Part shown: positions 17,852 to 25,987 of the stretch, one piece after another
Layout of the letters: every line of letters begins with the position of its first letter
Numbering within the stretch: the first letter of the stretch is position 1
NCBI RefSeq assembly: GCF_020991375.1
Contig: NZ_JAJLQZ010000001.1
Coordinates: 248,001 to 312,000 of the forward strand
DNA length: 64,000 bases
Reading direction: 5' to 3'
Source of the DNA: Glycomyces amatae
GTDB lineage: Bacteria; Actinomycetota; Actinomycetes; Mycobacteriales; Micromonosporaceae
Notes under the pieces: model-generated
Database searches by the model: none
Told to the model about the DNA's origin: nothing
Seen by the model: the letters and a program-made list of their open reading frames with translations, nothing else
Position numbers and translations under genes: made by a program

Positions 17852-18103
17852 CTAACCGGCGGCGCGGAGCAGGCTCGCGAGATCGCTTGCGGCGAGGTCG
17901 AACACGGGCGAGGCGTCGCCGAGTTTCGAGTCCCTGACATGGAACCCGTCCGAGTCGTCGCAGACGGTGAGTTCGACGCAGTCGGAGTTGTTGTCACCGC
18001 CGCTGCGAGTGCTCTTGCGCCAGGCGCGGCGAAGTTCGACGCAGTCGGAGTTGTTGTCACTGCCGCTCCGAGTGCTCTTGCGCCAAGCCGTCACGTCGGT
18101 CAT
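17852..18103 (-). CDS. DUF397 domain protein with internal duplication
   Basis: 83 residues. The DUF397 signature is present (WRKSTRSG, NNSDCVEL, VRDSK, then F). Its first 21-residue segment AWRKSTRSG(S/G)DNNSDCVEL is duplicated in tandem, so the protein carries two N-terminal blocks. DUF397 proteins usually follow an XRE/DUF5753 regulator and act as its partner, as in the bld/whi-type pairs of streptomycetes. Here the gene overlaps the regulator's 3' end by 47 bases. Confidence 0.85.
   Translation of the reverse strand: MTDVTAWRKSTRSGSDNNSDCVELRRAWRKSTRSGGDNNSDCVELTVCDDSDGFHVRDSKLGDASPVFDLAASDLASLLRAAG
17971..18090. repeat. 63-bp tandem duplication inside the DUF397 gene
   Basis: Two copies of about 57 matching bases begin at 17971 and 18034 and differ at only three or so positions. 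The period is exactly 63 bp, so the reading frame is kept. The right copy overlaps the last codons of the XRE gene. Confidence 0.85.
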
Positions 18104-18905
18104 CGAGGTACTCCTTCAGCGTGATCGATTTCCCCAGGAGGATCTGCCAGAGGTCATCGTAACGCGCGATTCGGGCGAGATTTTCGATGCACCAGCTGTT
18201 GTCCCACACCTCCGCATAGGCGAAAGGCGGTCCGCCGGCTTGGGATTTGGCCGGGCGGTAGATCGAGAATGCACCTCCGGCTTCGGGGTGGAGTGCGGAG
18301 ACGATCTTGATCTGCCATCCCGCACGGGCGTCGAGTTCGCGCAGGCGGTCGAGCTGCTCCCGCCGGTCGGCCTCGCTCAGGAAGCGCAGGTTCAGGAGGG
18401 CGGTCTCGCTGATGAGGAGCACCACCTTCGGCCTGTCCTTGCGGCTCAACAGGGCCCGGATGCGCTCCATCTTGAAGGACCAGCCGCGATTGAGCTGCTC
18501 GTCGTTGGTGCCTTCGGCCTCGCGGAGGATCTTGAAGTGGTAGGCGCGGGTCTGGGCGATGCCCGGAATGAACAGCGGGTCCCACTTGAAGATCGAGCCG
18601 TAGAACTGCTCGGCCATCTGGAGGCAGAGCGCGTTGAAGCGGCGGTCGGTCTGGAAGTTCTGCTCGGCGCCGTTGCGCGCGATGGCGACCAGGTACTCCT
18701 TCACCTCGTCGCTGAGCTTGAAGAGGTCGGCGAGCGCGTAGCAGTCGCCTACGGCGGGAAAGATCTTTCCCTTCTCCAGATTGGAGTAGGCCTCGTACTG
18801 CCTGCCGAGGAACCGGGCGGCCTCGGTCTGGGTGTATTTGATGCGCTGTCGGCCGAGCCAGAAGGTTCGGCCCGAGTACCACTTGGCGAGATGGGATTGC
18901 GCCAT
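18057..18905 (-). CDS. XRE-family regulator with DUF5753 domain
   Basis: 282 residues from the ATG of MAQSHLAKWY, with GGAGG six bases upstream. The N-terminal helix-turn-helix (YTQTEAARFLGRQYEAYSNLEKGKIFP) is followed by a DUF5753-type sensor domain (IFKWDPLFIPGIAQTRAYHF, then ISETALLNLRF). Such regulators normally work with an adjacent DUF397 protein, here overlapping the stop. The upstream region contains a remarkable palindrome at 19006-19052 that may be part of its control. Confidence 0.85.
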   Translation of the reverse strand: MAQSHLAKWYSGRTFWLGRQRIKYTQTEAARFLGRQYEAYSNLEKGKIFPAVGDCYALADLFKLSDEVKEYLVAIARNGAEQNFQTDRRFNALCLQMAEQFYGSIFKWDPLFIPGIAQTRAYHFKILREAEGTNDEQLNRGWSFKMERIRALLSRKDRPKVVLLISETALLNLRFLSEADRREQLDRLRELDARAGWQIKIVSALHPEAGGAFSIYRPAKSQAGGPPFAYAEVWDNSWCIENLARIARYDDLWQILLGKSITLKEYLDDRRDGLAQEHSERQ

Positions 18906-19005
18906 GGAAGTCCTCCAAAGTGGGAGTTGTGACCATTCGGCCCTCCATGATGACACTCCGCTGTGACAAGTCAATCACCAGTTGTTTTTCCGGCACGGTT
19001 GAGCA

Positions 19006-19052
19006 ATGCCGATTGGACCGTGCCGGTTTTACCGGCACGGTCCAATCGGCAT
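19006..19052. promoter_or_regulatory. Perfect 22-bp inverted repeat with 3-nt loop
   Basis: Arms 19006-19027 and 19031-19052 are perfectly complementary with a TTT loop. A third copy of the CCGGCACGGT element lies at 18990-18999 and could pair instead with ACCGTGCCGG at 19017-19026, giving two mutually exclusive hairpins. It sits in the 333-base spacer between the XRE gene and 19239. No other gene is visible in this spacer. Confidence 0.75.
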
Positions 19053-19238
19053 GGTCAACACAGCGCGCGAACTCGCTGGTCAAGGGCTTGTGGCGCACCT
19101 AGATTGAGGAAGTCGCGAGCCATTCGACTGGTCGCGATTCGGTGGGAAAGTCAGGAGGCCGCGGCCTCCCGACGACGATTCGCGGTCTTCTGGCTCCCCG
19201 CTGTCGGAAATCCGATAATCCGAAATGGAGTTACGGCG

Positions 19239-19631
19239 ATGACCGATCCGATTCGCTCCGGCGCACCCGATCCGATTTCACTCGAACGGGGGGCCTTCCA
19301 TGACGACCTCCGGCAGTACAAGGTCCGTGTCTCCAGTGCCGATGCGCCGGATTCGTTCCAGGTGACCACGGGTGAGCGCGAGGACCTGGTGCTGGTCATC
19401 TCCGGGCTCAACTCCGGGGATCTGAAGGCGACGTGGGGGCCGTTCTGGCGGTCGCACAAGCCGAGTTGGAAGATCTGGGTGGAGGAGTCGGCGTTCCGGG
19501 TCTTCTACAGCGGCTGCCGCCTCGGTTCCCGCCCGCCGGTCGGGCGCCTCCCGCGCCCCGAGGGACCCAAACCGATGGGGCAGCACCAGGTCGATGCGGC
19601 GCCGGTGTCGTGGCGGTTCTGCAATGGCTAG
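19239..19631 (+). CDS. Uncharacterised protein
   Basis: 130 residues from ATG with GGAG eight bases upstream. It contains YKVRVSSADAPDSFQVTTGE and SWKIWVEESAFRVFYSGCRLG. No family recognised. The next gene begins 8 bases before its stop, in another frame. The two probably form a unit, possibly linked to the XRE/DUF397 pair on the other strand. Confidence 0.55.
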   Translation: MTDPIRSGAPDPISLERGAFHDDLRQYKVRVSSADAPDSFQVTTGEREDLVLVISGLNSGDLKATWGPFWRSHKPSWKIWVEESAFRVFYSGCRLGSRPPVGRLPRPEGPKPMGQHQVDAAPVSWRFCNG

Positions 19632-19953
19632 GACCGCGAGTCCGGCCGATGAGGGCCCGTACAACCTCCGCTCGGACGGCGAGCCGGGCGTGGACGGCTA
19701 CCTGGGGTGTTTCCGGCGGGGTCCGGCGGTGTTCTCGCTCTACCAGATATCGCCGGTCCCGCACCGGTACACGCCCGGCCCGCCGGAGTACCTGATCGAC
19801 GTGGACGACGGTGCGGGCGCTCGTGAGTGCGGGCGTTTCATCACCGATCCGGACCCTGATCCGGTCTGGAACCGGGCCTGGAACGGCGACGAGTGGTGCG
19901 GCTGGATCATCGAACGCAGTCTCGCCCTCATCGCCGAACCCGACGACGACTGA
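19624..19953 (+). CDS. Uncharacterised small protein
   Basis: 109 residues, overlapping the upstream gene by 8 bases (ATGGCTAG). Acidic, with aromatic clusters (YLGCFRRGPAVFSLYQISPVPH, in two halves, and EWCGWIIERSL). I do not recognise it. The overlap suggests translational coupling to 19239-19631. It is convergent with the WYL regulator. Confidence 0.5.
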   Translation: MARTASPADEGPYNLRSDGEPGVDGYLGCFRRGPAVFSLYQISPVPHRYTPGPPEYLIDVDDGAGARECGRFITDPDPDPVWNRAWNGDEWCGWIIERSLALIAEPDDD

Positions 19954-19979
19954 GCGGCCGGGCGCCTGCAGAATCGAGG

Positions 19980-20927
19980 TCAGTCCGCTGGCGGATAGTG
20001 GTCGAGGATCTGGCGTGCCAGCTCCTTGACACGGCGGCGCGCCTCGGGCGGATCGAGGACGGTGACGGTGTCGGCGAACGGCAGGAGCTGGCGCACGTCC
20101 TCGAGCTCGCGGCAGCGGAGGACGGCCGCAGTGCGTCCCTCCCCGCCGGGCCCGGCGATCGACAGCCGGCTGCCGAGGATCCGCTCGGCCCGCGGCACCT
20201 GGTAGTCCTTGATGAGCAGGCGGACCGTCACCTCGCCTTCGGCCTCCCAGCCCGACGTCAGCTCGGCCGCGACGGCAGCGAGGCGCGCCCCGGTCCGCAG
20301 CCGCCGGGCGGCGCGCAGCGGTTCCCAGGCGGCGATGCGCTGGAGGTTGAACAGCCTCGGTTCGCCGGACTGGTCGGCGACGAGATACCAGCGCCCGCCT
20401 TTCGCCAAGAGTCCGTAGGGATCCACGGTCCGGCGGGTCGCGGGCTCGCCCGGCCGCCGGTATTCGACGCGCAGTCGCACCCCGCGGCGCAGATCGCCGA
20501 TGAGCTCCGCCGGCGTCACGCCCTCGGGTTCGCGCCCGAACCACGGCCGGTTGTCGCTGACCACGAGGTCGCCGATCGGCAGCACGTCCTCGCTCGGGCG
20601 CGCGCCGACGACCTTGCGGAGGGCCCGGCCGGTGACCGGCTCGACCCCGAGCCGCCGCCGCTGCTCCTCGTCCAGGCCGGTGAGCGTCAAGTGCTCGCGT
20701 TCGCGGGGCGTCAGCCGGGCCGCGTCCAGCGTGCCGCCGGGGAGCATGAAGACGCCGCCGTACTTCCCGCGCCGCATGAGGACCGGGAACCCGGCGTCCC
20801 GCAGCCAGTTGAGGTCCCGGATCACGGTCCGGGCCGAGACGCCGGTCTCGTCCGCGAGCGCGGCCACGGTCGTCTCGGGCCGCGATTGCAGCGCGAGCAG
20901 CAGGGAGAAGAACCTGTCCGGAGTCAC
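19980..20927 (-). CDS. YafY-type WYL-domain transcriptional regulator
   Basis: About 315 residues from GTG. The helix-turn-helix (TVAALADETGVSARTVIRDL) is followed by a WYL domain (RRTVDPYGLLAKGGRWYLVADQ) and a C-terminal WCX-like region. These regulators respond to small ligands or nucleic-acid signals. An upstream ATG at 20972 is possible but would translate through the palindrome at 20933-20951, so the GTG is preferred. It is divergent from a VOC-family protein, its likely target. Confidence 0.87.
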   Translation of the reverse strand: MTPDRFFSLLLALQSRPETTVAALADETGVSARTVIRDLNWLRDAGFPVLMRRGKYGGVFMLPGGTLDAARLTPREREHLTLTGLDEEQRRRLGVEPVTGRALRKVVGARPSEDVLPIGDLVVSDNRPWFGREPEGVTPAELIGDLRRGVRLRVEYRRPGEPATRRTVDPYGLLAKGGRWYLVADQSGEPRLFNLQRIAAWEPLRAARRLRTGARLAAVAAELTSGWEAEGEVTVRLLIKDYQVPRAERILGSRLSIAGPGGEGRTAAVLRCRELEDVRQLLPFADTVTVLDPPEARRRVKELARQILDHYPPAD

Positions 20928-20932
20928 CTCCC

Positions 20933-20951
20933 CATGTTCGCAGTGAACATG
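20933..20951. promoter_or_regulatory. Palindromic operator CATGTTC-N5-GAACATG
   Basis: Perfect 7-bp arms with a 5-bp spacer lie between the WYL regulator and the VOC gene. A further CATGTTCC half-site occurs at about 20963. Likely the binding site of the WYL regulator; this is inference from position and symmetry. Confidence 0.65.
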
Positions 20952-21013
20952 ACGGATTCCGGCATGTTCCACCGTTACGGTGGCGCCTTCGACAACCGCG
21001 AAGGAGAGCAGTG

Positions 21014-21379
21014 ATGCCCGTACCGAACCAGTTCATCGTCTACGTCAGCGACGCCCCCGCGGCGGCGCGCTTCTACGGCGACCTCTTCGACATGAAGCCG
21101 GTCTTCGAGACCCCGGCGTTCATCGCGTTCGACCTCGCCCCGGGAGTGCAACTCGCGCTGTGGAGCCGAGCGGAAGTCGACCTCGCGGCAACGACAGTCC
21201 GCACCGGCGAGCTGTGCCTGGCGGTCGACGGCGCCCCCGCGTCGGTCGACGCCCTCTACGAATCCTGGACCGCCAAAGGCGTACGAGTAGTGGCGGAACC
21301 GACCGACGACGTCTTCGGCCGCACCTTCGTGGTCGCCGATCCCGACGGCAACCTGATCCGGGTGGCCCCGATCGACTGA
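21014..21379 (+). CDS. VOC (glyoxalase/bleomycin resistance) family protein
   Basis: 121 residues, a single VOC unit pair. FIVYVSDAPAAARFYGDLF at the N-terminus and FVVADPDGNLIRVAPID at the C-terminus are family hallmarks. AAGGAG lies eight bases upstream of the ATG. A detoxifying or ligand-binding role is likely and the substrate is unknown. Divergent from the WYL regulator, a frequent actinobacterial pairing. Confidence 0.87.
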   Translation: MPVPNQFIVYVSDAPAAARFYGDLFDMKPVFETPAFIAFDLAPGVQLALWSRAEVDLAATTVRTGELCLAVDGAPASVDALYESWTAKGVRVVAEPTDDVFGRTFVVADPDGNLIRVAPID

Positions 21380-21391
21380 CCGACCAGGAAA

Positions 21392-21420
21392 GGGCCGACC
21401 CCGCGACCCGGGGTCGGCCC
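21392..21420. terminator. Hairpin after the VOC gene
   Basis: Perfect 11-bp arms GGGCCGACCCC/GGGGTCGGCCC with a 7-nt loop, between convergent units. Confidence 0.75.
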
Positions 21421-21488
21421 GAACAGGGACTTCCACCTGAAGAAGCGCGCCGAAGGCGGCAGGCTGCGCGGGGAGTGCTCCCGCCGTA

Positions 21489-21851
21489 TCAGACGCCGTC
21501 GAACCAGGATTCGTGCTTGGACCAGTTCAGCAGAAGCCGCCGCTCATCGCGATCCCATTGGGCGAGTACTTCACGGACCTTGGCGCGTCCCTCGTCGGAG
21601 GGCTGCGAGTAGGCCATTCCGCACACCGACACCCATGCCATGGTGATGAACCCGGTCCAGCGTGTCTTCTGGAACTCAGGATCGACCGACCACGCTGCGA
21701 GCTTCTCCACGAGGCTCGCATCGGTTCGTGCTCGCATCCCGATCTGCACGATCGACCTGCCCCTCGTGATCACCGACGCGGTGGTGCTCTCGGCGTTCTC
21801 GATCAGGGTGCTCGTCGGCATCCCGCCGAAGTACGGGTCCTCTTCGAACAT
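21489..21851 (-). CDS. Putative immunity protein of toxin cassette 2
   Basis: 120 residues from the second ATG (MFEEDPYFGG), which has AAGG six bases upstream; an ATG two codons earlier is also possible. No known family recognised. It contains TWTGF-like aromatics (TRWTGFITMAWVSVCGMAY) and a charged C-terminus. It is last in the YbaB-led operon and directly follows the metallopeptidase toxin, matching the immunity position of cassette 1, so immunity is inferred from position. Confidence 0.5.
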   Translation of the reverse strand: MFEEDPYFGGMPTSTLIENAESTTASVITRGRSIVQIGMRARTDASLVEKLAAWSVDPEFQKTRWTGFITMAWVSVCGMAYSQPSDEGRAKVREVLAQWDRDERRLLLNWSKHESWFDGV

Positions 21852-21859
21852 TGACATCC

Positions 21860-22591
21860 TTATCGGTTCCAGTCCATCTGCATGCCGCCGAAGACCTGAT
21901 CGATCGTCTCGTCGGGAACGATCCGCGCTTCAGGGGGAAAGTCCGCGTCGATCTGGTTGAGCCGGTCGTCTCGCAAGGTGGTCAGTTCTCCCGCCAGATC
22001 GTCCCGTCCCAGCGACGTGGCGTAGTCGATCTCGGTCTGGTAGGCACGATACTCGGATCTCATGAGGAACTCGCGGTCGTTCGCCCCTCGCATACCGAGC
22101 CAGCCGGCGTTCTGATCATCGCGGATATGGCTCATCTCGTGTTGGAGAGCGGAGTATGAGGCGTCCGGATCGATCACCAGCTGACCGGGATTGCCCGGTG
22201 ACGTGCCTGGACCGTAGTAGATCGCTCCCTCGCGGTAGTTGATCTCGACTCCGTACGATTCCGCCTCCGCTATGAGGCCGTCCCATTCCGCCGGATGGGT
22301 CTCCCGCCCGGGGCCGAGCTCCCTCATGGGGTCGCCGTTGGAGTTGTACCGGTTCGGAGCCGGCGTCGATGTGGTCGAGTTCAGTGAGGTCGAGTCGGTG
22401 GTGCCAGTACCGCCGACCCGAGCGTTCTCGATGTTGGTCCTGGTCTGTCGGCCTCCGGATCGGTGCCCCGAGCTGGAGAGCGTCGTATTGCCTTTTCTCC
22501 TTCTCCGAGCGTTGAGTCCGAAGAGGGAGAACATGATCGGAATGAGGGCGGCTTGGAGGATCAGTCGTTTCACAGGATGGCTCCTCATCAT
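21860..22591 (-). CDS. HExxH metallopeptidase-type toxin protein (cassette 2)
   Basis: 243 residues. A short hydrophobic N-terminal segment (ILQAALIPIMFSLFGL) with flanking Arg/Lys is followed by a low-complexity Ser/Thr/Asn region (about 35-85). The C-terminal domain has ALQHEMSHIRDD with HEMSH at 151-155 and a downstream Glu in RSEYRAY (about 180), the layout of a zincin. I infer a protease toxin. Its ATG overlaps the stop of the delivery gene by four bases, mirroring the split arrangement of cassette 1. The frame stays open further upstream, but only as a shadow of the delivery gene. Confidence 0.72.
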   Translation of the reverse strand: MMRSHPVKRLILQAALIPIMFSLFGLNARRRRKGNTTLSSSGHRSGGRQTRTNIENARVGGTGTTDSTSLNSTTSTPAPNRYNSNGDPMRELGPGRETHPAEWDGLIAEAESYGVEINYREGAIYYGPGTSPGNPGQLVIDPDASYSALQHEMSHIRDDQNAGWLGMRGANDREFLMRSEYRAYQTEIDYATSLGRDDLAGELTTLRDDRLNQIDADFPPEARIVPDETIDQVFGGMQMDWNR

Positions 22592-23301
22592 CCGAACAAG
22601 AGGTCGCGGAGAGCGGTGATGGAGTCGATGAGACCGGTGATCCAGCCGAAGATCTTGCCCACCCACTCGGTGATCTTCACGACCGCTTTCGGGATCACCC
22701 AGGCGGCGCCGATGCCCACGGTGAACGCGACTTCGGCGGCCCAGGCGATCAGCGAGCCGATGCACTCGGCGACGAACTCCCGCACGAATTCGCGGACCAT
22801 GCTGACCAGTTGCCCCGCGCCTCGGGTCGCGGTGCCGAGTGAGAGCGCCATGCCTCCCAGGCAACCGAGCGCGTCCGCGTTCGCATCGCCCTTGTCGCGG
22901 TAGGCGTCCGCGGCCTCGCCGTCCCAGGACTCGACGTCGGTGTCGATGAACGCCGCCAGCTGCTCGGACATCGCGAAGCACTCGTTCGCTACGTTGTCCC
23001 ACGTCATCGCGTGCGTCTCGACCAGGTCGGGGCTCCCCGCGAGCATGTCGAGCGCCTCTTGGAGCGGCTCGACGTGCTCGATGAGCCATCCCACGCCCGC
23101 CGAGGCGAGTGTCCCGATCGGGTCGATCACGGCGCCGACGGTCTCCAGCGCCACGCCGAGACCGGCGACGGAGGCGTCGATCCACGAGCCTGAGTCGATC
23201 GCCTGCGCCAGACCGGCGTACGACTCGACGATGCCCGCGCCGGCGACGGCGGCTCCGGGCTGAACGGGAAGGTCGCTTTCGGTGGCTACGAGGTCGTTCA
23301 A
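22588..23301 (-). CDS. WXG100-like delivery protein of a split polymorphic toxin (cassette 2)
   Basis: 237 residues from TTG with GGAGG seven bases upstream. A helical core contains VESWDGEAADAYRDKG, a WxG motif with the YxxxD/E-like follow-up of ESX substrates. Hydrophobic and amphipathic segments follow (about 165-225), as in the N-terminal regions of actinobacterial ESX toxins. The protein ends where a toxin domain would normally begin, and the metallopeptidase gene starts at its stop codon. Confidence 0.75.
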   Translation of the reverse strand: MNDLVATESDLPVQPGAAVAGAGIVESYAGLAQAIDSGSWIDASVAGLGVALETVGAVIDPIGTLASAGVGWLIEHVEPLQEALDMLAGSPDLVETHAMTWDNVANECFAMSEQLAAFIDTDVESWDGEAADAYRDKGDANADALGCLGGMALSLGTATRGAGQLVSMVREFVREFVAECIGSLIAWAAEVAFTVGIGAAWVIPKAVVKITEWVGKIFGWITGLIDSITALRDLLFG

Positions 23302-23318
23302 GGGGTCGCCTCCGCGTC

Positions 23319-23633
23319 TCAGATCTGATCGTGGATGCCGCGATGCTCTCGGGCGCTCGCCTCGTCCGCGGCCTCATAGTCCTCGGCCGTGGCGCGCACT
23401 GCTTCGGCGAGCAGTTCGAGATTCTCCTGGGCCATGGCCGTCAACTCCTTCTGCTCCTCTTGACGATCGGCGAGGATCGGGGGGAGGAACTGGCAGATGA
23501 TGCCGTAGGCCTCGTCGTCCTGGGAGACGGAATTGATCGCGCCGAGCACAGCGGCGAAGCGCTCCCGGATCGCGTCGATGTTGCCCGCATGCGCGCGCAG
23601 GTCGTCCGTGACGACGTCGAAGTGGTCGGCCAT
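23319..23633 (-). CDS. WXG100/EspC-like ESX small protein (cassette 2)
   Basis: 104 residues from the ATG of MADHFDVVTD. Long amphipathic helices (DDLRAHAGNIDAIRERFAAV) fit the EspC/ESX-associated small protein class, although no WxG is present. It begins one base after the YbaB gene stop. Equivalent to 12602-12925 in cassette 1. Confidence 0.75.
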   Translation of the reverse strand: MADHFDVVTDDLRAHAGNIDAIRERFAAVLGAINSVSQDDEAYGIICQFLPPILADRQEEQKELTAMAQENLELLAEAVRATAEDYEAADEASAREHRGIHDQI

Positions 23634-23634
23634 G

Positions 23635-24039
23635 TCAGACCTCGTCCTCTTCTTCGCGTTCGGGGAAGCGCATCTTGATGGAGTCGACCAGGGCGCGCGC
23701 AGTCGGCGAGGAGTCCGGCAGGCGTTCGCTGACGGCGGCCTGGGCCGCTCGCATGAGGGCCTGGCCCGCGTTGCCGTACGCCTCCATGAACTGCCGCTCG
23801 GCATGGCGCGGCTGCATGCGCTGCATATCGGTCGAGAACCGCACTTCCATGATCGCTCCGCTGGAGTTCAGCTTCACGGCCACGACCCCGTTGGCGTCCT
23901 GACCTACCGCGGTGAGCTCCTGCACCGCCTCCGACGCCGCGATCGCCTCGGCGGCCCGCTGGTCGGCGCGTTCCTTCCAGTCCGCCAATGCGGCGCGGGC
24001 GTCGCCGGGGCTGCTGATATTGGCGAAGGGGTTGTCCAT
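23635..24039 (-). CDS. YbaB/EbfC family protein, first gene of toxin cassette 2
   Basis: 134 residues, the same length as the YbaB protein of cassette 1. The beta core (VGQDANGVVAVKLNSSGAIM, then VRFS) and flanking helices fit YbaB/EbfC. GGAG lies 8 bases upstream of the ATG. It leads a minus-strand run of five tightly packed genes to 21489. Sequence identity with the cassette 1 YbaB looks low, so the two cassettes are old relatives rather than a recent duplication. Confidence 0.8.
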   Translation of the reverse strand: MDNPFANISSPGDARAALADWKERADQRAAEAIAASEAVQELTAVGQDANGVVAVKLNSSGAIMEVRFSTDMQRMQPRHAERQFMEAYGNAGQALMRAAQAAVSERLPDSSPTARALVDSIKMRFPEREEEDEV

Positions 24040-24103
24040 CGCTGCTCCGTTCCGATTGGGGGCCAGCGCAAACCAGCTGGTCGGTCGGCAAGTCCAACTC
24101 CGG

Positions 24104-24109
24104 ACTATA
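24104..24109 (-). promoter_or_regulatory. -10 box (TATAGT) of toxin cassette 2
   Basis: Reads TATAGT on the minus strand, 65 bases upstream of the YbaB ATG. No clear -35 is visible. Confidence 0.45.
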
Positions 24110-24243
24110 GGAAAGAAGCGCTCACTCTGGGGTACCGGTTTGCGACAGTTGAAATGTCTTGTGGCGCAATGAGTCCGATGGTGTCAGATTGACTCGCCGA
24201 ACGGCACGAAACAGGGAGTCACGGCCCCATGGCGGCAACGGGA

Positions 24244-24275
24244 AGGGCCCGCCTCCCCGACGGGAGGCGGGCCCT
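24244..24275. terminator. Hairpin after the DUF1707 gene
   Basis: Perfect 14-bp arms AGGGCCCGCCTCCC/GGGAGGCGGGCCCT with a CGAC loop, just beyond the stop at 24285. Confidence 0.8.
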
Positions 24276-24284
24276 CGCGATGCT

Positions 24285-24725
24285 TCAGAACAGGCCGGCG
24301 AACGCGGCCACGACGAACAGGACCAGGACCACCAGGACCCCGATCGCCAGGTACAGGAACAGCTCCGGCGCGGCGATGAACAGCACCAGCCCGATCGCCA
24401 CGATGATCGCCGCGGCGACCCCGGTGATCTTCCACTTGCTCGGACGCGGCTCCTGGCCGTCCCGCAACTGCTGGTTCGCCTTCGACAGGGGCGGGCGCAT
24501 CTCCCGCGTCGGCTCGACCTGCTGCTCGGCGAAGCCCGGCGGGGACAGCTGCTGGAGGTCGGCGATCAGCACGTCCAGCTCCGAGTAGACCCGGGCCTGC
24601 ATGGCGGCGTCGACGCGGTCCTGGTACTCGGCCACGTCCAGGCGGCCTTCCTCCACGGCCTGGCGCAGCCGCTCCATGACGACCTGCCGGTCGGACTCCG
24701 ACGCGCGCATCTGATCGCGGTCCAT
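24285..24725 (-). CDS. DUF1707 domain membrane protein
   Basis: 146 residues. The N-terminal DUF1707 motif ([24 protein letters not shown]...EYQDRVDAA) is followed by a charged linker and two adjacent C-terminal membrane helices (about 100-145). DUF1707 proteins are membrane-anchored or envelope-stress related; the exact role is unknown. A terminator hairpin lies directly downstream. A second DUF1707 protein of a different type lies at 43200-43796. Confidence 0.85.
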   Translation of the reverse strand: MDRDQMRASESDRQVVMERLRQAVEEGRLDVAEYQDRVDAAMQARVYSELDVLIADLQQLSPPGFAEQQVEPTREMRPPLSKANQQLRDGQEPRPSKWKITGVAAAIIVAIGLVLFIAAPELFLYLAIGVLVVLVLFVVAAFAGLF

Positions 24726-24828
24726 TCGGCCACACCTCCATTGTCGGATGCTCCCCCTAGGATGCCAGGGCGCGACAACACGCGGCCAGACACTTCCCGA
24801 ACCGGTGCGAAACTGGGACTATGGGGCG

Positions 24829-25971
24829 GTGAGCGAGCGCGAATCAGTCGTCATCGGCGTCGGCGCCGGGACCGAACCCCAGGACATGGTGCTCAACATC
24901 GGCCCGCAGCACCCCTCCACCCACGGCGTGCTCCGCCTGCGGCTCCGCGTCGACGGCGAGCGCGTCACCGAATGCGAGCCGATCGTCGGCTACATGCACC
25001 GCGGCGCCGAGAAGCTCTACGAGGTGCGCGACTTCCGCCAGATCATGCTGCTGGCCAACCGGCATGACTGGCTCTCGGCGTTCTCCTCCGAACTCGGCGT
25101 CGCCCTCGCCGCCGAGCGACTCGCCGCCGTCGAGGTCCCCGAGCGCGCGGTGTGGCTGCGCACCGCCCTCGCCGAGATGAACCGGGTGCTCAACCACCTC
25201 ATGTTCCTCGGCTCCTACCCGCTCGAGATCGGCGCGATCACCCCGATGTTCTACGCGTTCACCGAACGCGAGCGCCTCCAGGCGGTCATGGAGGAGGCCA
25301 GCGGCGGACGCATCCACTACATGTACAACTGCGTCGGCGGCCTCAAGCGCGACGTCCCCGACGGCTGGGAGGACCGCGCCCGCCGGGCCCTGGACGAGGT
25401 CGAGACCGGCATGGTCCGCCTCGACCGGCTGCTGCGCCACAACGAGATCTTCGCCGCCCGCACCAGGGGCGTCGGCGTGCTCGACGCCGCGACCGCCGCC
25501 GCGTACGGCGTCACCGGCCCGGTCGCGCGCGCCAGCGGCCTCGACTTCGACCTGCGCCGCGACGAGCCCTACCTCGGCTACGGCGAACTGGACGTGCCGG
25601 TCGTGGTGCGCACCGAAGGGGACTGCTACGCCCGCTTCATCTGCCTCCTCGACCAGGTTGCGGCCTCGATCGGGCTCGCCCGCGCGAGCCTCGACCGCGC
25701 GGCAGCCCTGCCCGGGCCGGTCAACGTCAAGCTCCCGAAGATCTTCAAGCCGCCGGCGGGCGAGACGTACGCATGGACCGAGAACCCCTTGGGCGCCAAC
25801 GGCTACTACCTGGTCAGCCGGGGCGAGAAGACCCCGTGGCGGCTCAAGCTCCGCACCGCGTCCTACGCGAACGTGCAGGCCCTGTCGACCCTCATGACCG
25901 GGTGCCTCATCCCCGACATGATCGCCGTCCTCGGCTCCATGTTCTTCGTCGTCGGCGACATCGACAAGTGA
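24829..25971 (+). CDS. NuoD-like NADH-quinone oxidoreductase subunit D, stand-alone
   Basis: 380 residues from GTG. The N-terminal [30 protein letters not shown] and the C-terminal [25 protein letters not shown] are the conserved 49-kDa/NuoD features. It is shorter than the 410-440 residue NuoD of complete complex I operons, and no nuoA-N genes flank it. It therefore looks like the second NuoD copy that several actinobacteria carry outside the nuo operon. Whether it enters complex I is unknown. Confidence 0.88.
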   Translation: MSERESVVIGVGAGTEPQDMVLNIGPQHPSTHGVLRLRLRVDGERVTECEPIVGYMHRGAEKLYEVRDFRQIMLLANRHDWLSAFSSELGVALAAERLAAVEVPERAVWLRTALAEMNRVLNHLMFLGSYPLEIGAITPMFYAFTERERLQAVMEEASGGRIHYMYNCVGGLKRDVPDGWEDRARRALDEVETGMVRLDRLLRHNEIFAARTRGVGVLDAATAAAYGVTGPVARASGLDFDLRRDEPYLGYGELDVPVVVRTEGDCYARFICLLDQVAASIGLARASLDRAAALPGPVNVKLPKIFKPPAGETYAWTENPLGANGYYLVSRGEKTPWRLKLRTASYANVQALSTLMTGCLIPDMIAVLGSMFFVVGDIDK

Positions 25972-25987
25972 AGGCGCCGAAAAGGAG

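Noticed and set aside
19624-19631. Shared ATGGCTAG junction as a dedicated recoding signal
   Set aside because: It occurs at only two unrelated gene pairs and has no slippery run or downstream structure, so coincidence is as likely.
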